Origin: Prosthecobacter debontii
GTDB lineage: Bacteria > Verrucomicrobiota > Verrucomicrobiia > Verrucomicrobiales > Akkermansiaceae
Direction of reading: 5' to 3'
NCBI GenBank assembly: GCA_945885485.1
Contig: CAMCYT010000115.1
Coordinates: forward strand, 1-7,994
Length of the DNA stretch: 7,994 nucleotides
In this document: piece by piece, positions 1-6,933 of the stretch
Numbering within the stretch: the stretch's first letter is position 1
Layout of the letters: each line of letters starts with the position of its first letter
Made by a program: the position numbers and the translations under genes
Notes under the pieces: generated by a model
Told to the model about the DNA's origin: nothing
Databases searched by the model: none
What the model saw: only the letters and a program-made list of their open reading frames with translations

Positions 1-4
1 TAAG

Positions 5-508
5 TTAAGGTTGATCGTTGAGACCCGTTAGGTCGTCGAGGGCTGACCAATGGTCGGCACCCTCGTTGCGGGGTGCAGGTGATAAATCATTATCGGAGGA
101 TTTGTCTACTGCTAAATATCGCGAATCTATTTCGCAGGGTTCTGGGATGTCTCCCTCGTCGCAGCGGGGAGAGGTGGGAAATTCCAAAAGAATCTCTTCC
201 CGCAGGGCTTCGGTGACGTCCATTTGGATGGAATTCCCCGTTTCTATGGCGATTGCGGCCGATGGAAGGCTGATGGTTTGGATGAATTTTTTTAGGGTAA
301 CGACGCAAGTGAATTCGAAAGCAGCGGAAATGGAGCCGGTGAGAAGGAGTTCGGATTCAAATTTTTGAGCCCAAAGATCGTAAATTAGTGAGCCAGTGGC
401 GCGGGCATCGCCTTCCGGGAGGTCAAAAATGGAGCTGTCGAGCTCACATGAAAACGCTCCGCCTTCCTCGGGGAGGGTGGAGAGATCGATGATTAAGGAG
501 GTTTTCAT
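5..508 (-). CDS. YceD/DUF177 family protein (large-ribosomal-RNA accumulation protein)
   Basis: This 167-residue protein matches the YceD/DUF177 family. Members are cytoplasmic, are usually encoded directly upstream of rpmF (ribosomal protein L32), and affect 23S rRNA accumulation in bacteria and plastids. The visible family pattern is a central segment with Cys68 in FTCVVTLKKF, then an acidic helix and strand with Glu104-Glu105 (ALREEILLEFP), then Pro-Arg-Cys116 followed by acidic residues. The tail carries a Trp-Ser-Ala-Leu stretch like the W-x-x-L tail seen in relatives. The length is normal for the family. The stop codon lies four bases from the window edge, so the expected rpmF cannot be seen. 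The ATG has no Shine-Dalgarno sequence. It lies in an ATGA overlap with a possible small upstream ORF (505-579). The family assignment is fairly safe; the exact role is inferred from the family. Confidence 0.8.
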   Translation of the reverse strand: MKTSLIIDLSTLPEEGGAFSCELDSSIFDLPEGDARATGSLIYDLWAQKFESELLLTGSISAAFEFTCVVTLKKFIQTISLPSAAIAIETGNSIQMDVTEALREEILLEFPTSPRCDEGDIPEPCEIDSRYLAVDKSSDNDLSPAPRNEGADHWSALDDLTGLNDQP

Positions 509-579
509 GGGCTGTAGTTAAATTTCAAAATTGCCTGAGGGCTATGAGAATAGACTTCGTGTGTAGGTTCGTTCGCCAT
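505..579 (-). CDS. Possible 24-codon leader ORF overlapping the yceD start
   Basis: A small ORF begins at an ATG at 579, runs 24 codons (it opens MANEPTHEVYSHSP) and stops with a TGA that shares bases with the ATG of the DUF177 gene (ATGA overlap). Only a weak GTGAG lies a few bases upstream as a ribosome binding site. The arrangement would permit translational coupling to a gene that lacks its own Shine-Dalgarno sequence. However, an ATGA overlap is easy to obtain by chance because the downstream protein begins Met-Lys, and an open frame this short is common. No similarity is recognised. Treat it as a candidate only. Confidence 0.15.
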   Translation of the reverse strand: MANEPTHEVYSHSPQAILKFNYSP

Positions 580-643
580 CGCTCACAGGTCATTCAAAAC
601 ACAAAATTCAAGTTTCAAGTAAGAGATAATGAAAGGAGAGAAA

Positions 644-2176
644 TCACTCGGCTCTTGAGAGTTGGTTGAAGCCGCTTTGGAGGAGGGCTGCATCGACCAT
701 GGAGGAGATGGATTCGTCGAGGTAGACGGTAAAATCTTCGTCGAGGAATTCGATGGAGTGGAGTTTATCTGCGTTTGGTTTTTTGAAAGCCTCGATGAGG
801 GATTTCATGTCCTTGATTTCCACGCCGTTGACTTTTTTGACAATGAGGTTACGGAGGGATTCGTAGCCGACGGTGGCTTTGGATGGGATGGAGCCGCTGA
901 GAAAAATAATGCGGTCGAATTTTTCTTCGTATTTATCGGGATTCTCGTAGGCATCGAGTAGGTTGAGTGGAGCACGGCTAGTCCACTCTTCGCCGTAGGC
1001 TTCAAGCAAGGGGCGATTGAGTTCTTGGAAAATCAGGCCGCCTTTAACGAGGAAGTTTGGGGCGCGATCAAATTGATAATGTGGAACCAAAACATCTTTT
1101 GGATTATCGCGGGTGAGAGTAGCGGTGATTTCTGAAGGCTCGCCATTTCTCAGGATGGAAAGTTTGATCGTATCGCCAGCGGATTTTTCACCTTTGACGA
1201 GGTGGCCCCAGAAAACGGATCCGTAGTTGGGATGTTTGAAAAAGCCGAGACGATCGATGGGATAACCATCGGCAGCGAGAAGGACGTCGCCTTTTTTCAC
1301 GCCGGCTTTGTCGGCAGAGCCATCGGGGCGGACTTTGCTGATATAAATGCCACCTTGCTCCGGGGTGAGTTTGAGGAAATCTCTGAACAATGGATCGCTC
1401 GTCTCTGCGATGGAAATACCGAGTGAAGGGAAACCTGCGTAATCGCCATCCGCTGCATCGGCGAGGAAATGTTGGATGACGTCTATGGAGAGGACATCGG
1501 AAATTTGGTCTTCGTTGTTATAGCTGAGTAAGATGCCGGCGAGTTCGCCGTTGCGAATGACGGGGAGGGAGAAGCTGCTGGCAGCGCTTTGCATCGATGC
1601 TTTGACCTTGTAGGCAAGGAACGATTGTCCTGTTAGGAAACTCGCGCTGACTTCGACGGATTGAAGTTTTCCCTCGGTCATGAGCGGGGTGCCATTATCT
1701 TCGACTTGAAGTATTCCGAGATTGTCCCCGATGGTTGGAGAGTTGGCTAGGGCGATAGGAGTGGTGTTGGCGAAAAAGGCTTCGGAGTCTGCTTCTGATT
1801 TCACGGAGAGCAACGCGAGGTTGGCTTCGTAATCGACCGCGATGGTTTTAGCTTCGATGGTTTTTGATCCGTCAATGAGTTCGAGTTCAACATAGGTTGC
1901 GTCTGCGACCATTTGAGCGCTGGTGAGAACTTGGCCGGGTTTCACGATGATACCAAGCGAGCGCAGGCTTGTTGGTGGATTTTTTTCCCATGGCTGGCCA
2001 GGGTTCCATGATTGGCTGGTGGCGTTGACGCGGACGGCTGAACGAACGGTTTCGGTGTTTTCCACAACTGAGACAAGCGGCATTTCCGGCGAGGTAGTTG
2101 TTAGGGGAATAGCGTATTGCTCGCGTTTACAGCTGCAGAGAACGATGCTGAAAAGAAGGATGATGTACGGTTTCAT
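644..2176 (-). CDS. Deg/HtrA-like PDZ lipoprotein, predicted catalytically inactive (pseudoprotease)
   Basis: From the ATG at 2176 this is a 510-residue protein with a lipoprotein signal peptide: Lys2, a hydrophobic stretch (4-13), then the lipobox Leu-Cys-Ser-Cys with lipidated Cys16. The frame is open up to 2281, but that extension would bury the signal and overlap dapB, so 2176 is the better start. Residues about 45-240 form a Deg/HtrA trypsin-like domain (NPGQPW, VLTSAQMV, EANLALL, NGELAGIL). Residues 246-356 form a PDZ domain with the GVKKGDVLLAADG pattern. Residues 365-510 match the second, degenerate PDZ of plant Deg9-type proteases, including VGYESLRNLIVKKVNG. The catalytic His position is Gln88 and the Asp position is Asn119. 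The Gly-Asn-Ser-Gly-Gly nucleophile loop is Ala-Ser-Ser-Phe-Ser around Ser201. It is therefore probably an envelope-anchored, non-proteolytic binding or chaperone protein. It starts 16 bases after dapB and is probably cotranscribed with it. No Shine-Dalgarno sequence is visible. Confidence 0.82.
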   Translation of the reverse strand: MKPYIILLFSIVLCSCKREQYAIPLTTTSPEMPLVSVVENTETVRSAVRVNATSQSWNPGQPWEKNPPTSLRSLGIIVKPGQVLTSAQMVADATYVELELIDGSKTIEAKTIAVDYEANLALLSVKSEADSEAFFANTTPIALANSPTIGDNLGILQVEDNGTPLMTEGKLQSVEVSASFLTGQSFLAYKVKASMQSAASSFSLPVIRNGELAGILLSYNNEDQISDVLSIDVIQHFLADAADGDYAGFPSLGISIAETSDPLFRDFLKLTPEQGGIYISKVRPDGSADKAGVKKGDVLLAADGYPIDRLGFFKHPNYGSVFWGHLVKGEKSAGDTIKLSILRNGEPSEITATLTRDNPKDVLVPHYQFDRAPNFLVKGGLIFQELNRPLLEAYGEEWTSRAPLNLLDAYENPDKYEEKFDRIIFLSGSIPSKATVGYESLRNLIVKKVNGVEIKDMKSLIEAFKKPNADKLHSIEFLDEDFTVYLDESISSMVDAALLQSGFNQLSRAE

Positions 2177-2192
2177 GAAAAAAGAATAAGAC

Positions 2193-2930
2193 TTATTTAA
2201 GTTCGAGAACGTCCTGCATGTCGTAGAGACCGGCAGGTTTGTCTTGCAGCCAAAGCGCGGCGCGAACGGCACCGGAGGCAAAGGTCATGCGGGATGATGC
2301 TTTGTGGGTGAGCTCTACGCGTTCGCCATCGGCGGCGAACATGACGGTATGATCGCCGACCACATCGCCACCACGCAGAGTGTGCATGCCGATTTCGCGA
2401 GGCTTGCGAGGACCAATGTTTCCAAGACGACCATGGGCAATATCGTCATGGTATGATGTTCCGGTTTCTTCGCTGAGAATTTCTAACAACCGACGCGCCG
2501 TTCCGGATGGGGCATCGATTTTGTGGCGGTGATGCATTTCCGTGACCTCGATGTCAAAAGTGTCTTGTTTCAAAATGCGGGCCGCTTGGCTGGTGAGCCA
2601 GAACAGGGTGTTGACGCCAACGGAGAAGTTTGGGGCATGGACGATGGGGATGGCTTTCGCGGCGGCGTGGATGGTCGCGAGTTCGGCATCGGTGTGGCCG
2701 GTGGTTCCCATGACGATGGCGCATTTGTGGCGCAGGGCGGTTTCGATCAGAGTCGTGGAAAACGAATGGACGGTGAAATCGATGATGCACTTCGCGGCTT
2801 TTACGGCGGCGTCGAGGGCTTCACCGGCGTCGTGGGTCGCGGCGATGACAGTTCCGTGATTGGCGATGGTGGCTTCGGCGACGGCTAAGCCCATTCGGCC
2901 GGACTTTCCTGTGATGAGAATCGGTAGCAT
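2193..2930 (-). CDS. dapB: 4-hydroxy-tetrahydrodipicolinate reductase
   Basis: DapB reduces 4-hydroxy-tetrahydrodipicolinate to tetrahydrodipicolinate with NAD(P)H in the cytoplasm, on the route to diaminopimelate and lysine. The 245-residue protein opens with a Rossmann strand and Gly-x-x-Gly-Arg-Met-Gly (ILITGKSGRMG). It continues with GTTGHTDAEL, then the family segment HAPNFSVGVN. The diagnostic DapB signature EMHHRHKIDAPSGTA carries the catalytic His and Lys. The C-terminal part has RGGDVVGDHTVMF and ends in a helix, as usual. The protein is slightly shorter than the Escherichia coli enzyme (about 273 residues) but complete. The start puts the Rossmann strand at residue 3, as expected. 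There is no Shine-Dalgarno sequence before it. It is the first gene of a likely two-gene transcript with the downstream pseudoprotease; the other lysine-pathway genes are not in the window. Confidence 0.97.
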   Translation of the reverse strand: MLPILITGKSGRMGLAVAEATIANHGTVIAATHDAGEALDAAVKAAKCIIDFTVHSFSTTLIETALRHKCAIVMGTTGHTDAELATIHAAAKAIPIVHAPNFSVGVNTLFWLTSQAARILKQDTFDIEVTEMHHRHKIDAPSGTARRLLEILSEETGTSYHDDIAHGRLGNIGPRKPREIGMHTLRGGDVVGDHTVMFAADGERVELTHKASSRMTFASGAVRAALWLQDKPAGLYDMQDVLELK

Positions 2931-3206
2931 GTGCGGCGATGATGGTCGTGGTTTGGGAAAATGGAAATGGGATTTTCTTTAAAATTTTGGGGCTAGGAAG
3001 AGGTGGCCGAGGTTAGAAAGGTTTTCACCGCACCCCACATCGCAGAGGCTACGAGGGGCTAGAAGCCGCAAAGCAGGATGAGCGGTAGCGAATTATAATT
3101 AACGGCACAGCCATAACTGCTTGGACGGAGCGTAGCGCAGTCAAAGGTCGCGGAGGATCGCAGTTATACACCTTGCCTTATCCGGTTATATGATGAATCA
3201 GAGAGT
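2931..3206. other. Gene-free divergent region between dapB and the sulfatase
   Basis: This 276-base stretch separates the divergent dapB and sulfatase genes, so it should hold both promoters. The half next to dapB is AT-rich (around 2970-2990). The half next to the sulfatase holds the inverted repeat described separately. A small perfect hairpin, GGCT-aga-AGCC, lies at 3057-3067, flanked by GCTAC (3048-3052) and GTAGC (3085-3089), which could pair around it. No confident -35/-10 pair was found for either gene, and no tRNA or convincing ORF is present. Confidence 0.5.
3094..3190. repeat. Imperfect inverted repeat of about 97 bp (possible interspersed element or structured RNA)
   Basis: ATAACTGC at 3113-3120 and its exact complement GCAGTTAT at 3160-3167 form a perfect 8-bp inner stem around a 39-base GC-rich centre. 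Reading the right arm on the opposite strand, both arms begin with TATAA, contain GGCA, and end with ATAACTGC. The left arm is 27 bases (3094-3120) and the right arm is 31 (3160-3190), with a few mismatches and gaps between them. A perfect AATTATAATT palindrome sits at 3091-3100. The size and end symmetry fit a MITE- or REP-like repeat, or a leader hairpin of the sulfatase transcript. Only this one copy is in the window, so its repeat status is not shown. Confidence 0.4.
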
Positions 3207-4607
3207 ATGTTTAAAAGTTTGATGTGGCTGATGGTTTTTGGCGTGTCTGCGTATGGAGCGAAACCCAATGTGCTTTTGATCTGCGTGGATGATTTGAGGC
3301 CTGAGTTGAAATCGTTTGGGGCGGAATATGTGCATTCTCCGGCGATGGATTCGTTGGTGGCGAGTGGGCGGGCGTTCAGGCGGCACTATGTTCAGGCTCC
3401 GACCTGTGGTGCATCGCGTTACTCGCTTTTGACGGGAAAATATGGAAGTTTAGGGAAGCTTAGGAGTAATGATGCGTTGATGTCGGTTGCGGATCAGGCG
3501 GATAACGCTCCGTTTTCTATGCCTAAGCAGTTTCGGACTCAAGGGTATCGGACGGTGGCGGTTGGGAAAATTTCGCATTATCCCGGAGGTTTGGGCGGAA
3601 AGGAATGGAGTGATCCTGAAGAAGTGGAGATGCCGGGTTCGTGGGATTTGAATTTGATGCCGACAGGGCCTTGGAAGACTCCGCAGAAGGCGATGCATGG
3701 ATTATCGGATGGAGTGCCGCGAGTTTCTGGGGCTTGTCCGGTTAATGAACATAAAGAAGGCGATGATTTTCGTTATCATGATGGTTGGATAGCCCGCGAT
3801 GCGGTTGCGCAATTGGATGAGTTGGCAGGTAAGAAAGAGCCGTTCTTTTTGGCAGTGGGTTTAATCAAGCCTCATTTGCCGTTTGCGTGCCCGAAATCGT
3901 ATTTGGACATTTATAAGGACGTGAAACTCCCGCCGATTCCGCATCCCGAAAAGCCAACGGGTTTGAGCACATGGCATGCGAGCGGTGAGTTTTTCGGGAA
4001 TTACGTCAGTGCTGATCCACGAACTGATCCGGCTTGCGCGGATGAAATGAGAAAATCCTACGCGGCCTGTGTGTCGTATGCGGATGCGCAGGTTGTAAAA
4101 ATTTTAAATAAGCTCGTTGGGTTGAAACTCATGGAAAACACCATCGTGGTGTTGTGGGGCGATCACGGTTGGCACCTCGGTGAACATGGCGTGTGGGGAA
4201 AACATACCTTGTTCGAGGAATCGCTTCGCTCGCCCTTGGTGATTCGTTTTCCCGGCATGGAAAATTCAGGAAAAATGAGCGATGCGGTGGTGGAAACCGT
4301 AGATATTTATCCGACCCTCTGTGAGCTCGCTGGAATTCCTGTTCCGGAAGGTCTTTCTGGAAAGTCGCTCAAAGCACAGCTTTCAAATCCCGATGCAGCG
4401 GGTGATGTGGCTATGTCGTTTGCATCTCAAGCTGAGACCATTCGCACTGCTCAATATCGTTTAATTCGGCATTCTAAAATGAACGCTGATTTTGCCTACG
4501 AGCTTTATGATCACTCTAGCCCAGAGGGTGAAACGAAAAATCTAGCAGAGACGAAACCTGAGATCGTTAAAGAATTGAATGCGTTACTTGATGCTAAGTT
4601 AAAGTAG
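3207..4607 (+). CDS. Secreted sulfatase, iduronate-2-sulfatase type
   Basis: This 466-residue type I sulfatase should hydrolyse sulfate esters on a carbohydrate, probably a sulfated glycan, outside the cytoplasm. An N-terminal signal peptide spans residues 1-17 or 18 (hydrophobic, ending in A-Y-G-A). Asp28 and Asp29 (ICVDDLRP) and Asp319 and His320 (WGDHGWHLGEHG) fit the calcium site. Cys67 in Cys-Gly-Ala-Ser-Arg is the residue converted to formylglycine. Lys121, His124, His223 and Lys332 match the substrate and sulfate residues of human iduronate-2-sulfatase. The motif has Ala where most sulfatases have Pro, which is within the tolerated C/S-x-P/A-x-R pattern. The substrate cannot be read from the sequence. 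No maturation enzyme, transporter or other glycan gene is adjacent. GAGAG lies directly before the ATG, closer than a normal Shine-Dalgarno. The 3' end overlaps the convergent isocitrate dehydrogenase gene by 9 bases. Confidence 0.93.
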   Translation: MFKSLMWLMVFGVSAYGAKPNVLLICVDDLRPELKSFGAEYVHSPAMDSLVASGRAFRRHYVQAPTCGASRYSLLTGKYGSLGKLRSNDALMSVADQADNAPFSMPKQFRTQGYRTVAVGKISHYPGGLGGKEWSDPEEVEMPGSWDLNLMPTGPWKTPQKAMHGLSDGVPRVSGACPVNEHKEGDDFRYHDGWIARDAVAQLDELAGKKEPFFLAVGLIKPHLPFACPKSYLDIYKDVKLPPIPHPEKPTGLSTWHASGEFFGNYVSADPRTDPACADEMRKSYAACVSYADAQVVKILNKLVGLKLMENTIVVLWGDHGWHLGEHGVWGKHTLFEESLRSPLVIRFPGMENSGKMSDAVVETVDIYPTLCELAGIPVPEGLSGKSLKAQLSNPDAAGDVAMSFASQAETIRTAQYRLIRHSKMNADFAYELYDHSSPEGETKNLAETKPEIVKELNALLDAKLK

Positions 4608-6821
4608 ATCGAGAATTTGATTCAGCGTGTTACTTGGGCGAAGGGCTGCATACGCTTTGGTGTCGTCGGGCATGTAGTAGCCGCCGATGTTGACGGCTTT
4701 ACCTTGGACGGCATTTAGTTCGGCGACGATAGTGGCTTCGCTAGCGATAAGTTTTTCTGCGATCGGGGTGAAGAAGGCTTTGAGCTCGGGATCGCTGGTT
4801 TGTGCGGCGAGTTCTTTGGCCCAGTAGAGAGCAAGGTAGAAATGGGAGCCGCGGTTATCGATGGTGCCGAGCTTGCGGCCGGGTGATCTATCGTTTTCGA
4901 GAAACTGGCCGTTGGCGGCATCGAGGGTTTCGGCGAGGACTTTGGCTTTGGCGTTGTTCTGGGTGAGCGCGAGGTGCTCAAAAGATGCGGCGAGCGCGAA
5001 GAACTCACCGAGTGAATCCCAGCGGAGGTAGTTTTCTTGGAGGAATTGCTCGACGTGTTTGGGTGCGGAACCACCGGCTCCGGTTTCGAATAAACCGCCG
5101 CCGTTCATGAGTGGAACGATGGAGAGCATTTTAGCCGAGGTGCCCACTTCGAGGATGGGGAAGAGATCGGTTAGATAATCACGCAGGACGTTTCCGGTGA
5201 CGGAAATCGTATCCAATCCTCTGACGATGCGTTGAAGCGTGATGAGGCAGGCATCGGCAGGAGGGAGGATGGAAATGTCGAGGCTGTTGGAATTTAGCTG
5301 AGCGAGGTAGGTTTTGACCTTGGCGATGATTTGGGCATCGTGGGCTCGACTTTCATCGAGCCAGAAAATAGCTGGAGTGCCAGAAATTCTTGCGCGATTG
5401 ACGGCGAGTTTCACCCAATCACGGATCGAAGCATCTTTGGTTTGGCAAGCGCGCCAGATGTCGCCTTGTTGGACTTTATGTTCGAATAGCACGTTTCCTC
5501 CGGTGTTGGTCACGCGGACGGTGCCATCGGTCGGGATTTCGAAAGTTTTATTGTGGGAGCCGTATTCCTCTGCTGCTTTCGCCATGAGACCGACGTTTGG
5601 CACGGAGCCCATGGTTTGTGGGTCGAGAGCGCCATTTTCACGGCAGAAGTCGATGACGGTTTGATAGATGCCCGCGTAGGACGAATCCGGAATGACGGCG
5701 AGGGTGTCTTGAGCTTTGCCGGCGGCGTTCCACATTTGTCCGGAGGTGCGGATCATGGCGGGCATTGAGGCATCGACGATGACATCCGATGGGACGTGGA
5801 GGTTGGTGATGCCTTTGTCGCTGTTCACCATTGCGAGTGCGGGACCGGATTCGTAGGCTTTGAGGATGTCCGCTTCGATCGCTGCTTTTTGATCGACTGG
5901 AAGGATTTGGATTTTCGAAACGAGATCGCCGAAGCCGTTGTTGAAATCGATATTGAGAAGCGTGAGAACAGCGGCGTGTTTGGCGATGAGGTCTTTGAAA
6001 AACACTTTGACCGCATGGCCGAAGATGATGGGGTCGCTGAACTTCATCATGGTAGCTTTCATGTGCAGGGACAAAAGGAGGTTGGCGGATTTTGCCTCGG
6101 CGATTTGTTTTTCGAGGAATGCGGTGAGGGCGTTTTTGCTTAAAAAGGTACCGTCTAAAATTTCACCTTCTAACAGTGGGGTGGATTCTTTCAGGACGGT
6201 TACCGAACCATCAATTCCGATCAGCTCAATTTTGACATCGGTGGCTTTCGGGACGACGACGGATTTTTCGTTCGAGAAGAAATCGCCTTTCCCGTCCATG
6301 GAGCCGACATTGGTTTTTGAGTCTTTCGACCACGCACCCATCGAGTGTGGGTGTTTTTTCGCGTAGTCTTTGACGGCTTTCGGAGCACGGCGGTCGGAGT
6401 TTCCTTCACGTAAAACCGGATTCACTGCAGAACCCATGACTTTTCCGTAGCGGGAGTGGATATCTTTTTCCGCATCGGTCGATGGGTTTTCTGGGAGATT
6501 TGGAATCGCGTAGCCGTTGCCCTGGAGTTCTTTGATCGCGGCTTTGAGTTGAGGGACCGAGGCTGATACGTTCGGGAGCTTGATAATGTTTGCATCCGGA
6601 AGAAGGGTCATATTTCCGAGTTCCGCGAGGTGATCAGGGATTTGTTGATGGGCAGGGAGAATATCAGGAAATTGAGCGATGATGCGACCGGCGAGGGAGA
6701 TGTCGCGGGTTTCGACGTTGATTCCGGCGGGTTTCGCGAAAGCCTGTACGATGGGCAGGAGCGAATAGGTAGCAAGTGCTGGGGCCTCGTCGGTCTTGGT
6801 GTAGATGATCGTGTTGGACAT
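4599..6821 (-). CDS. icd: Monomeric NADP-dependent isocitrate dehydrogenase
   Basis: This cytoplasmic TCA-cycle enzyme (EC 1.1.1.42) oxidatively decarboxylates isocitrate to 2-oxoglutarate and makes NADPH. At 740 residues it is the large monomeric IDH-II type, unrelated in length to the usual dimeric enzyme of about 415 residues. Family residues known from the Azotobacter vinelandii structure are all present. The isocitrate residues are Ser131, Asn134, Arg138, Arg144, Lys255, Tyr420 and Arg547. The metal ligands are Asp350, Asp548 and Asp552. The NADP residues are His589, Arg600 and Arg649. Further landmarks are GKVMGSAVNPVLREGNSDRR and GGGLFETGAGGSAPKHV. The chosen ATG gives the standard N-terminus (IIYTKTDEAPALATYSLLPI). 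No Shine-Dalgarno precedes it. A promoter-like pair lies about 20 bases upstream (6842-6870). It is transcribed alone, divergently from the 317-residue protein gene, and converges on the sulfatase. Confidence 0.97.
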   Translation of the reverse strand: MSNTIIYTKTDEAPALATYSLLPIVQAFAKPAGINVETRDISLAGRIIAQFPDILPAHQQIPDHLAELGNMTLLPDANIIKLPNVSASVPQLKAAIKELQGNGYAIPNLPENPSTDAEKDIHSRYGKVMGSAVNPVLREGNSDRRAPKAVKDYAKKHPHSMGAWSKDSKTNVGSMDGKGDFFSNEKSVVVPKATDVKIELIGIDGSVTVLKESTPLLEGEILDGTFLSKNALTAFLEKQIAEAKSANLLLSLHMKATMMKFSDPIIFGHAVKVFFKDLIAKHAAVLTLLNIDFNNGFGDLVSKIQILPVDQKAAIEADILKAYESGPALAMVNSDKGITNLHVPSDVIVDASMPAMIRTSGQMWNAAGKAQDTLAVIPDSSYAGIYQTVIDFCRENGALDPQTMGSVPNVGLMAKAAEEYGSHNKTFEIPTDGTVRVTNTGGNVLFEHKVQQGDIWRACQTKDASIRDWVKLAVNRARISGTPAIFWLDESRAHDAQIIAKVKTYLAQLNSNSLDISILPPADACLITLQRIVRGLDTISVTGNVLRDYLTDLFPILEVGTSAKMLSIVPLMNGGGLFETGAGGSAPKHVEQFLQENYLRWDSLGEFFALAASFEHLALTQNNAKAKVLAETLDAANGQFLENDRSPGRKLGTIDNRGSHFYLALYWAKELAAQTSDPELKAFFTPIAEKLIASEATIVAELNAVQGKAVNIGGYYMPDDTKAYAALRPSNTLNQILDLL

Positions 6822-6841
6822 GGAGTGATTCGTTGGTGCAG

Positions 6842-6870
6842 TGCATAGTGGAATGCGGCTGGCGGGTCAA
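6842..6870 (-). promoter_or_regulatory. Candidate sigma-70-type promoter for isocitrate dehydrogenase
   Basis: On the minus strand TTGACC (complement of 6865-6870, five of six consensus bases) is followed after exactly 17 bases by TATGCA (complement of 6842-6847). The start codon lies 20 bases beyond, giving a short leader. The -10 hexamer is poor, keeping only TAT, so the call is tentative. The AT-rich block at 6878-6903 sits where an UP element would lie. Confidence 0.35.
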
Positions 6871-6877
6871 GAGGGGG

Positions 6878-6903
6878 AAAACTTTAAGTTTTAAACTTTA
6901 AAC
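6878..6903. promoter_or_regulatory. AT-rich near-palindrome between divergent genes (possible UP element or operator)
   Basis: A run made almost only of A and T, inside otherwise mixed sequence, contains AAGTTT-T-AAACTT (6886-6898), a perfect 6-bp inverted repeat around one base. Flanking TTTAA and TTAAA half-repeats extend the symmetry. ACTTTAA also occurs twice as a direct repeat, 12 bases apart (6881 and 6895). Seen from isocitrate dehydrogenase it covers roughly -43 to -68 of the candidate promoter, an UP-element position. Its symmetry would equally suit a dimeric regulator acting on both divergent genes. Confidence 0.35.
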
Positions 6904-6920
6904 TCCAAGGAACACGGCAG

Positions 6921-6930
6921 AGGAGGAGGG
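6921..6930 (+). promoter_or_regulatory. Strong Shine-Dalgarno sequence in front of a 16-codon leader ORF
   Basis: AGGAGGAGGG contains two overlapping GGAGG cores, ending 7 and 4 bases before the ATG at 6934. It is the only consensus-grade ribosome binding site near any start in the window. It lies 50 bases before the start of the 317-residue protein, too far to serve that start directly, but ideal for the small ORF that ends on it. Confidence 0.45.
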
Positions 6931-6933
6931 TAA

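Noticed and set aside
509..643. tRNA or small RNA in the gap left of the lipoprotein gene
   Set aside because: A GGTTCG-like stretch drew attention, but no acceptor or anticodon stem could be built on either strand. Only short direct repeats (ACTTGAA twice on the minus strand) are present.
2177..2281. Upstream extension of the Deg-like lipoprotein reading frame (35 more codons)
   Set aside because: It would overlap the end of dapB and place a good lipoprotein signal peptide inside the protein. The ATG at 2176 fits the lipobox.
2523..2888. Long open frames on the strand opposite dapB and other genes (also around 662-961, 3450-3698, 5314-5664, 5796-6366)
   Set aside because: They lie wholly inside well-identified genes on the other strand. 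Their protein sequences look like frame shadows, rich in Gly, Val, Arg or Ser with no family features.
2939..3016. 25-codon plus-strand ORF in the dapB-sulfatase gap
   Set aside because: No ribosome binding site, no coupling to a gene, and low-complexity Val/Gly-rich content. It is easily expected by chance.
3160..3206. Sigma-70 promoter for the sulfatase (TTGCCT, TTATAC and TATATG elements)
   Set aside because: No pair has workable spacing. TTGCCT and TATATG are too close and TTATAC has no partner at about 17 bases.
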